DNA from: Candidatus Microgenomates bacterium
Lineage (GTDB): Bacteria; Patescibacteriota; Microgenomatia; UBA1406; GWC2-37-13
Direction of reading: 5' to 3'
Assembly: GCA_015491205.1 (NCBI GenBank)
Contig: WFWI01000033.1
Location: 1-5,217 of the forward strand
DNA length: 5,217 bases
Program-made: the position numbers and the translations under genes
The notes under the pieces: model-generated
The model's database searches: none
What the model was told of the DNA's origin: nothing
What the model saw: only the letters and a program-made list of their open reading frames with translations
Part shown: positions 1 through 4,271 of the stretch, piece after piece
Layout: every line of letters starts with the position of its first letter
How positions within the stretch are numbered: position 1 is the first letter of the stretch

Positions 1-136
1 TCCCAGCCCCTCTCTTATTAACTTCGTAAAAGATACAATTTACGACGTTATATATATCTCCCCTCCAAAAACCATCCCTTGTAATTTCGCCTCTAAGAGG
101 ATTTAAAGAATAAAGGTATATGATGATACCTCTCTA
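1..136 (-). other. Weak open reading frame touching the left edge (possible partial gene or remnant)
   Basis: On the minus strand, the frame whose codons include 2-4 and 125-127 has no stop from the TAG at 134-136 down to the window edge, about 44 codons. It reads protein-like, with segments such as NPLRGEITRDGFWRGD and YNVVNCIFYEVNKRGAG. It has no ATG, GTG or TTG start. The only start-like context is a GAGAGG on the minus strand about 7 nt before an ATA (119-121), which would be a very rare start codon. An open run of this length is not improbable by chance at this base composition, and a plus-strand frame (2-106, ending TAA) is also open here. I do not recognise a family. It may be a gene remnant, the far end of a gene outside the window, or chance. 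Confidence 0.2.
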
Positions 137-140
137 CTCA

Positions 141-198
141 AGTTAAAAGTCAAAGACCAAAAGACAAAAGTACAACTTAAAAGCTTAAAAGTTTCTAA
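141..198. repeat. Degenerate A-rich short repeats
   Basis: The stretch repeats short words such as AAAAGT, AAAAGAC and CTTAAAAG. The word TTAAAAG occurs three times: once near the start of the stretch and twice adjacently at the CTTAAAAGCTTAAAAG motif. The copies are imperfect and show no fixed period. It looks like drifting low-complexity spacer DNA rather than a defined element. Confidence 0.35.
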
Positions 199-235
199 TT
201 TTCAGAGTTAATTCTTAAAGAGAATCAGGCAAGCG

Positions 236-304
236 ATTATTTTATTTTTTTTCTTATTTTTAAATTTTTCCAAAGAAAAAAAACAACTAAAAAGCTTAAA
301 AAAA
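236..304. other. A/T-rich tract with T-run followed by A-run
   Basis: This segment is almost only A and T, with a T-rich plus-strand half (about 237-270) followed by an A-rich half (about 271-304). Such a tract melts easily and bends DNA. It lies about 45 bp from the perfect DnaA box at 348-356, so it is the one place in the window that could act as an unwinding element, but it could equally be relaxed spacer DNA. A short inverted repeat (293-297 with 303-307) sits at its right end. Confidence 0.4.
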
Positions 305-347
305 GCTCTTCTCCAAAAAGCTATCCAGACACTCAGCCTGATGCTAG

Positions 348-356
348 TTATCCACA
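348..356 (+). promoter_or_regulatory. Perfect DnaA-box sequence TTATCCACA
   Basis: The nine bases match the strongest form of the DnaA binding site exactly. A 7-of-9 relative, CTATCCAGA, lies at 321-329 in the same orientation. A perfect 9-mer on either strand is expected by chance only a few percent of the time in 5 kb. One strong box does not make an origin, and no dnaA, dnaN or rpmH gene is visible. The match is exact; function is unproven. Confidence 0.4.
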
Positions 357-398
357 TTAAACCATAGTAAACACTGAACCCCTATGATTTACAAAAGT

Positions 399-492
399 TC
401 ACGAACGTAAGAAAAATATCCTATAGCATTTTTCTCACGGACGTAGAATTTACTATAGGATATTTTGCTATAGGATAAAATTTCACGTCCGT
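399..492. repeat. Alternating dyad array, ACGNNCGT and CTATAG sites
   Basis: Three copies of TCACGNNCGT in the same orientation (399-408, 435-444, 483-492) alternate with three CTATAG palindromes (421-426, 453-458, 468-473). The dyad centres lie 15-19 bp apart. The parts also form inverted repeats: 413-426 with 453-466 (14 bp exact), 417-428 with 466-477 (12 bp exact), 437-444 with 485-492 (8 bp exact) and 406-417 with 428-439 (11 of 12). Several mutually exclusive hairpins are therefore possible. On the minus strand, the stem 466-453/426-413 runs into TTTTTCTT, so it could also act as a weak terminator for the yebC operon. Candidates are a REP/MITE-like element, a multi-site operator, or a 3' processing structure. 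Confidence 0.6.
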
Positions 493-515
493 TCCTCTAC
501 CCTCTTCCCCACCCT

Positions 516-617
516 TTAATAAAATTCCAAGCATCAAATTCCAATAACCAAACAATAACATCTTAAATCCTAAATGTTAAAACCTAAAACTAATCTTAAA
601 ACTTAAATCTTTTCAAC
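516..617. repeat. Low-complexity A/C/T spacer with degenerate repeats
   Basis: Guanine is nearly absent from the plus strand here. The sequence is built from recurring words such as AAATTCCA (522-529 and 536-543) and variants of CTTAAA, CCTAAA and TTAAAAC. There is no open frame of note. It resembles slippage-derived junk spacer, and it merges into the better-ordered 10-bp repeat that follows. Confidence 0.45.
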
Positions 618-631
618 CTTCCAACTAGTTT

Positions 632-729
632 CGTCCAGTTCAGTCCAGTTTCAACCAATTAAGCCAGCTCTGTCTAACTTTATCTAGCTGCGTCTAGTTT
701 AGCTAGCTTTGTCCAGCTCCGTCCAGTTC
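632..729. repeat. Degenerate 10-bp tandem repeat, consensus NGTCYAGYTY
   Basis: About ten units of 10 bp (two look like 9 bp) follow each other. Examples on the plus strand are CGTCCAGTTC (632-641), AGTCCAGTTT (642-651), CGTCTAGTTT (691-700), TGTCCAGCTC (710-719) and CGTCCAGTTC (720-729). The first and last of these are identical although the middle units have diverged. The array ends inside the TGA stop (728-730) of the membrane-protein gene, and the stop's last base pairs come from the final unit. The period is close to one DNA helical turn, so any bound protein would contact one face. Confidence 0.65.
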
Positions 730-1549
730 AGCCGTACCGAATTGACAACAGAAGAAAGATAATAACAATAATAAGCACAAAATTAAACTCCCGCAAAGTT
801 TCTGGAAAAAGTTTTTTCTCAAGGACAAGATAAATATAGCCTGCGCAATAATAGTAAAAAGCGCTTACCAATATTCCAAAAGCCACAGCAAAAATTGGGC
901 TTAAGGAAAAAAGAAAGGCCACTTGAACTGGAATCAAGCTCAAAAATAAAGCGTACTTTACATCCTCTTTTGAAATAGACAGATTTAATCTAATGCTCCA
1001 GACAAATTGCAAAGCCAAAGGAAAAATCGTTAAAAAAACTATTAAAAAGTTAAACAAAGGCCCTTTAGAAAGGGAAAAAACCACGGTGGAGAGTAAAAAA
1101 ATAACTATGCTTTGAAAAAGAAAGTTGGTAGAAAAAGCTGCTCGATAAAGCTGAAGAGCCTTCTCCACCCCAACATTTAAAATATTGCTGGATAAAATAT
1201 TGGAATAAACGCTTATTCCAAAGATAAAAAGAAAAGGCAGCCTTGTCAGCCAGCGAATTGGAAAAAGGTAATAAAAAAGGTAAAGAGAGACGACAGTAAA
1301 AACTGGTGTAATAAAAAGCATAAACCACTCAACCCTCTCTATGCCCTCAAGAATAGAAAAATAAGTTAAAACATAGGCAGATACTGCCAATAAAAACAGA
1401 AACAAGATAAAATTTTCTTTGTAAAAAAAGGTTGAAACCAAAAAAATTGATGTCAGTACAAGAGTTGAAAAAACTATTCTAAATCGCTTGGGAAGCCGGA
1501 CAGCTCGCTTGAAAAACAACCGATTGTAAATTTTTTTCAAAAAGCTCAT
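728..1549 (-). CDS. Polytopic membrane protein of unknown function
   Basis: The 273-residue product is almost wholly hydrophobic, with about eight or nine predicted membrane segments (roughly residues 24-42, 46-65, 74-95, 103-118, 142-160, 164-184, 198-243 as two, and 255-271). It starts with a basic cytoplasmic tail rich in Lys and Arg. A central stretch with NILNV and LQLYRAA (about 122-137) resembles a conserved block I associate with uncharacterised membrane proteins of Microgenomates, possibly DUF5656-like; this is from memory. No transporter or enzyme motif is visible. The ATG overlaps the yebC stop as ATGA (1546-1549), so translation is probably coupled to yebC. A GAGGAGG at 1566-1572 lies 16 nt upstream, which is far for a ribosome binding site. 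The TGA stop lies in the last unit of the tandem repeat. Confidence 0.85.
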   Translation of the reverse strand: MSFLKKIYNRLFFKRAVRLPKRFRIVFSTLVLTSIFLVSTFFYKENFILFLFLLAVSAYVLTYFSILEGIERVEWFMLFITPVFTVVSLYLFYYLFPIRWLTRLPFLFIFGISVYSNILSSNILNVGVEKALQLYRAAFSTNFLFQSIVIFLLSTVVFSLSKGPLFNFLIVFLTIFPLALQFVWSIRLNLSISKEDVKYALFLSLIPVQVAFLFSLSPIFAVAFGILVSAFYYYCAGYIYLVLEKKLFPETLREFNFVLIIVIIFLLLSIRYG

Positions 1550-2298
1550 TCTTGGCTTTTTAAAACCTCCTCATCAATATCAAAATTGCCAAATACTTTT
1601 TGCACATCCTCCAACCCCTCAAGCTCCTCTGCAAGCTCCAGGATTTTCTTTGCCTCAACTGGATCCTCAATTTTCACAGTTGTTAATGGCTTGTAATCAA
1701 GCTCTGGATGAACATCTTCAATTCCCATCTCCTCCAAAACTTTTTTTGCTTCTCCTAAATTTTCAAAAGGAAAATACACAAAATAATACTCACTATCCTC
1801 CTCTATATCAAAAGCTTTCACCTTTTCAGAAAACTCAAAAACCTTCTCCTCCTCTACCCTACTCTTTTCAATTGACACGCTTCCGCAGCGCTTAAAAAGG
1901 TGCTCCACTGCCCCCTGCACAGCCAACTTTCCTCCTGCTCTTTCCAAAACCTGTCTTACCTCGTTTATGCTCCGATTGTTGTTGTCAGTCATCACATGGA
2001 TAATAAAGGCTGTTCCCTTGGGCCCAAAGCCTTCGTAAAAATACTCCTTTAAAGCTTCCTTTTCTCCTCCTAAAGCCCGCTTTATTGCTCTTTCAATATT
2101 CTCCTTTGGCATCCTAAAACTTTTTGCTTTCTCAACCGCCATCCTTAGCCTGACGTTTTTCTCTGGATCAGGAATTCCACCGCCTTGGATCACAGCTAAA
2201 GTAATCTCTCTTGAAAGCTTTGAAAAAAGCTTTCCTCGCTTTTGATCCTTTGCCTGCTTTTTTCTTTTAATTTGCGCCCATTTTGAATGACCAGCCAT
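1546..2298 (-). CDS. yebC: YebC/PmpR/TACO1 family translation and regulatory protein
   Basis: The 250-residue protein is full length for the family (about 240-250). It opens with the diagnostic MAGHSKW and continues with further family blocks: the KRGKLFSKL stretch, the GGG-PDPEKNVRLR stretch, and the MPKENIERAIKRALGG motif of the N-terminal helical domain (residues about 20-80). The mixed alpha/beta second and third domains follow to about residue 240, including FGPKGTAFII and the acidic DVHPELDYKPLT region. Family members act in the cytoplasm. Some were described as DNA-binding regulators, while Bacillus YebC and mitochondrial TACO1 help ribosomes through polyproline and similar stalls. Which role applies here cannot be read from the sequence. 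It is first in a two-gene operon, and the membrane gene replaces the ruvC often found after yebC. The ATG at 2298 is fixed by the conserved MAGHSKW start. Confidence 0.97.
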   Translation of the reverse strand: MAGHSKWAQIKRKKQAKDQKRGKLFSKLSREITLAVIQGGGIPDPEKNVRLRMAVEKAKSFRMPKENIERAIKRALGGEKEALKEYFYEGFGPKGTAFIIHVMTDNNNRSINEVRQVLERAGGKLAVQGAVEHLFKRCGSVSIEKSRVEEEKVFEFSEKVKAFDIEEDSEYYFVYFPFENLGEAKKVLEEMGIEDVHPELDYKPLTTVKIEDPVEAKKILELAEELEGLEDVQKVFGNFDIDEEVLKSQE

Positions 2299-2306
2299 AC
2301 TTCTCT

Positions 2307-2335
2307 ATTATACTTGACATTGACCAAAAAACCAA
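2307..2335 (-). promoter_or_regulatory. Predicted yebC promoter, leaderless type
   Basis: On the minus strand there is a perfect TATAAT (2307-2312) and a weak TTGGTT -35 element (2330-2335) with a 17-bp spacer. The -10 box lies only 8 nt before the yebC ATG, so transcription should begin about 0-2 nt before the start codon. There is no Shine-Dalgarno sequence, in keeping with a leaderless mRNA. The -35 element directly abuts the -10 box of the opposite promoter. Confidence 0.6.
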
Positions 2336-2341
2336 TATACT
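2314..2341 (+). promoter_or_regulatory. Predicted promoter of the TPR gene
   Basis: A perfect TTGACA (2314-2319) is followed after 16 bp by TATACT (2336-2341). Transcription would start near 2348, giving a leader of about 25 nt before the ATG at 2373. No clear Shine-Dalgarno sequence is seen in that leader. The promoter is interleaved with the yebC promoter on the other strand, so RNA polymerase probably cannot occupy both at once. Confidence 0.6.
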
Positions 2342-2372
2342 TATTTAGAAATTTTAAGTTCCAAAAAGCCTC

Positions 2373-3206
2373 ATGGACCTACACCAGCTGGAAGTTGCAG
2401 CCATAAACGCAGCTTTAAAAAACGACTGGCAAAAAGCTATTGAGTTAAACTCTCAAATTGTTGGCCTTGATCCTCAAAATCTGGAAGCCCTCCTGAGGCT
2501 TGGCTTTGCTCACCTACAAAAAGGCAACTACAAAGATGCAAAAAAAGCGTATAAAAAGGTTTTGGAGCTTCAACCAAACCACCCTATTGCAAAAGAAAAG
2601 CTCTCCCAAATAAACGTGCTCCTTGAAAAAAAGAGCAAGCCAAAAGAAAACTCAAAATTAGAACTTGACCCAAATCTTTTTGCTGATGTGCCTGGGAAGA
2701 CTAGGACTGTTTCCCTTGTAAATCTGGGGCAAAAACAAGTTTTAGCAAAACTTAGCATCGGCGAAAAGGTAGAGCTTAAAATTAGAAAGCGTCGAGTCGA
2801 AGCAAGAACAGAAAAAGGAGAATATATTGGAGCTCTTCCGGATGATCTTTCCAAAAGACTTATTCTCTTTATGAACGCAGGAAGCAAATATGTAGCTTAT
2901 ATAAAAGATGCATCCCTTAAAGAAATAATTCTTTTTATCAAGGAAATCTCAAAAGGAAGGAAGGTTGCACGCTTTATCTCCTTCCCTGACGATATGAGAA
3001 AAAACATAGAATATCTGGAAAAAATTTTAGAAGGTAAAGAAGAGGAGGGCGAAGAAATAAAGGAAGAAGCCGAGGAAGAAGAAGTAGAACCAGAAGAGGT
3101 TGAAAATATAGAAGAGTTGGCTGAAAAATTGGATGAATATGAAGAGCTTCAAAGCATTGGGGTCAAAGTTCAATCTGAAGATGAGGAAGAAGAAGAGGAA
3201 GAATAA
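2373..3206 (+). CDS. TPR protein with HIRAN-like domain and acidic tail
   Basis: The 277-residue soluble protein has three visible parts. Residues about 2-83 form two tetratricopeptide repeats and a partial third; the clearest is NLEALLRLGFAHLQKGNYKDA and its continuation (36-69), with the usual Gly/Ala/Leu spacing. Residues about 112-190 resemble a HIRAN-type fold: a GEKVELKIRKRRVEA strand, then EKGEYIGALPDDLSKRL, then GSKYVAYIKD. The pattern, basic strands then 'G-IG-LP--L---L', fits that family but is only a by-eye match. Residues about 210-277 are mostly Glu, ending in seven Glu. TPRs bind proteins, HIRAN domains bind DNA ends in eukaryotic helicases, and acidic tails often bind basic partners, so an adaptor role is plausible but not shown. 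The last 37 bp overlap a convergent gene. It has no signal peptide or membrane segment. Confidence 0.85.
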   Translation: MDLHQLEVAAINAALKNDWQKAIELNSQIVGLDPQNLEALLRLGFAHLQKGNYKDAKKAYKKVLELQPNHPIAKEKLSQINVLLEKKSKPKENSKLELDPNLFADVPGKTRTVSLVNLGQKQVLAKLSIGEKVELKIRKRRVEARTEKGEYIGALPDDLSKRLILFMNAGSKYVAYIKDASLKEIILFIKEISKGRKVARFISFPDDMRKNIEYLEKILEGKEEEGEEIKEEAEEEEVEPEEVENIEELAEKLDEYEELQSIGVKVQSEDEEEEEEE

Positions 3207-3373
3207 CTTTTTACCTTATCTTTGAAAAACACTATCCTTCCAAGAAGTTTTTGAGTAACCTCTCTAGCTCTTTCTTTAACCTTAGCCTCTCGCAATACTT
3301 CATAAAAAGCTAAAACAAAAGCTATAAGAAAAACAAAAATATACGTTTTGTAATCGCTCAAAATTACCTCCAT
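3170..3373 (-). CDS. Small single-pass membrane protein with poly-Ser tail
   Basis: The 67-residue product has one membrane segment (about residues 11-26, rich in Phe, Ile, Leu and Val). A charged amphipathic helix follows (about 27-54, alternating Lys, Arg and Glu), then nine consecutive Ser (58-66). Its ATG overlaps the stop of the upstream gene (ATGGAGGTAA, 3364-3373), and GGAG lies 5 nt before the ATG (3379-3382), a good ribosome binding site. These features support a real, coupled gene rather than a shadow. The tail is antisense to the Glu tract of the TPR gene. No family is recognised. The arrangement suggests a small partner or regulator of the LytR_C protein or the transporter, which is inference. 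Confidence 0.65.
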   Translation of the reverse strand: MEVILSDYKTYIFVFLIAFVLAFYEVLREAKVKERAREVTQKLLGRIVFFKDKVKSYSSSSSSSSSD

Positions 3374-4236
3374 TTTTGCTCCAGTTTTTTTCCTAAATAA
3401 AAATTTATTAAGTCTTCCTCTAGTTTTTCATCGTAGTCAAGTTGACATCCAAAGACTCTTGAAACAATCCTTTCTACAGTTCCCTCTTTTTTTGTACTTA
3501 TAATACATCCCTCTCTTCCTTCCTTTCTTTCAAAGCCTAATACATCTATTCCCATTCCCTCAAAAACCGCTGCTAAATTCTCAGCAGCTGAGAACTCTTT
3601 ATTGTAATAAATTTTTACCCTCTTGTTTTCTTCCCTTATTTTTCTGTTGTAAAAACTACCTTGGATCCTCCTGTGAAATTTTTTTAAGCTTATCTTCTCC
3701 TCCTCAACTTCTTCACTCCTTACTCTTATTGGTTGAAAACTAACAGGAGGTACTGTTAAAAACTTTGAAAAAATAAAAACCTTTTCAGCAAAAGAGGCAT
3801 TAGTCTTGTAAACAAAAAACTTTTTCAACGAAAAGAAGACCTTTTCTCTTCTTCTGTCTTCATCCAGCTCTTTATTATTATAATAAATTTTTGATAAATC
3901 AGAATAAAAATAATAGTCAAGAGGAGTGGCAAACAAAAGCGAAAAACTCCGCTTTAAAAGCTCTGGGTCCTTCTCCAAAAAAGCTAGCTTTCCTATGCTC
4001 CCAATTCTATAACTCCCATATCCCCCTGGCACATCAATCTTAAAATCTAAAGGCAAATAGGAGTAATAGTTAATTCCCTCCCGAAGATCCAAACTTAAAA
4101 AAACCGGTTGAGAATCATAAATTAAAACACTCAACCTCTCTTTCTGAGAAAAGTACTTTGCTAAGCTATAAAACTTCCAAACAAAGTATCCTGTTAAAAA
4201 AACAAGCAGCAAAAAAAATATCTTGATCCTTCTCAT
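3364..4236 (-). CDS. Membrane-anchored degenerate LCP-like protein with LytR_C domain
   Basis: The 290-residue protein has an N-terminal membrane anchor (residues about 5-23) preceded by MRRIK, so most of it should lie outside the membrane. Residues about 35-115 resemble a LytR-CpsA-Psr domain: a FLSLDLREGI strand, then YLPLDFKIDVPGGYG at the place of the usual 'IPRD...G.G', then TPLDYYFYSDL. The conserved Arg of IPRD is replaced (LPLD) and the later Arg/Asp catalytic signature is not seen, so it is probably not an active phosphotransferase. A basic linker follows (about 120-200). Residues about 206-283 match a LytR_C-type domain: RVKIYYN, then ENLAAVFEGMGIDVLGF, then FYLGKKL. It probably binds cell-wall polymer or helps assemble it. 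It lies 24 nt after the Kef gene stop, in the same frame. The ATG at 4236 appears to be leaderless. Confidence 0.75.
   Translation of the reverse strand: MRRIKIFFLLLVFLTGYFVWKFYSLAKYFSQKERLSVLIYDSQPVFLSLDLREGINYYSYLPLDFKIDVPGGYGSYRIGSIGKLAFLEKDPELLKRSFSLLFATPLDYYFYSDLSKIYYNNKELDEDRRREKVFFSLKKFFVYKTNASFAEKVFIFSKFLTVPPVSFQPIRVRSEEVEEEKISLKKFHRRIQGSFYNRKIREENKRVKIYYNKEFSAAENLAAVFEGMGIDVLGFERKEGREGCIISTKKEGTVERIVSRVFGCQLDYDEKLEEDLINFYLGKKLEQKWR
3379..3382 (-). promoter_or_regulatory. Shine-Dalgarno site of the small membrane protein
   Basis: GGAG on the minus strand sits 5 nt before the ATG at 3373-3371, inside the end of the upstream gene. It supports real translation of this short gene, coupled to the upstream stop. 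Confidence 0.55.
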
Positions 4237-4243
4237 AAAAGTT

Positions 4244-4271
4244 ATTATACAGCAAGTAGTCTATCCAACAA
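4244..4271 (-). promoter_or_regulatory. Predicted internal promoter before the LytR_C gene
   Basis: A perfect TATAAT (4244-4249 on the minus strand) is 7 nt before the ATG at 4236, with TTGTTG (4266-4271) as a possible -35 at 16 bp inside the end of the Kef gene. Transcription would start at or next to the A of the ATG, giving a leaderless mRNA. The gene could thus be expressed apart from the transporter. Confidence 0.5.

Larger units (their letters stand above)
1..727. other. Long non-coding spacer rich in repeats and dyads
   Basis: No convincing gene is visible in these 727 bases, which is unusual in a window where all other genes abut or overlap. The stretch is a mosaic. It has a weak open frame at the edge (1-136), A-rich degenerate repeats (141-198), a T/A-rich tract (about 236-304), a perfect DnaA box (348-356), a dyad array (399-492), low-complexity A/C/T sequence (about 516-617) and a 10-bp tandem repeat (632-729). 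No tRNA cloverleaf or rRNA-like sequence was noticed. It lies downstream of the yebC operon and so would serve as its 3' region. Confidence 0.75.

Noticed and set aside
286..307. Possible intrinsic terminator on the minus strand (stem 293-297 with 303-307)
   Set aside because: Only a 5-bp A/T-rich stem with a short T-run, about 420 bp after the operon end; too weak to call in such A/T-rich DNA.
399..729. CRISPR array
   Set aside because: The repeats are 10 bp, degenerate and contiguous, or are dyads 15-19 bp apart. There are no 24-37 bp identical repeats, no unique spacers and no cas gene.
1065..1328. 87-codon minus-strand frame inside the membrane-protein gene
   Set aside because: It lies fully within the larger coding gene in another frame, with atypical composition for a soluble or membrane family; a shadow frame.
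1650..1895. 81-codon plus-strand frame opposite yebC
   Set aside because: Antisense to a certain, conserved gene, and rich in Pro, Gln and Ser as expected from reverse-complement reading; no ribosome binding site.
2570..2887. 105-codon minus-strand frame opposite the TPR gene
   Set aside because: Antisense shadow of the TPR/HIRAN-like gene, without promoter or ribosome binding site; its Ser/Phe richness mirrors Lys/Glu codons on the other strand.
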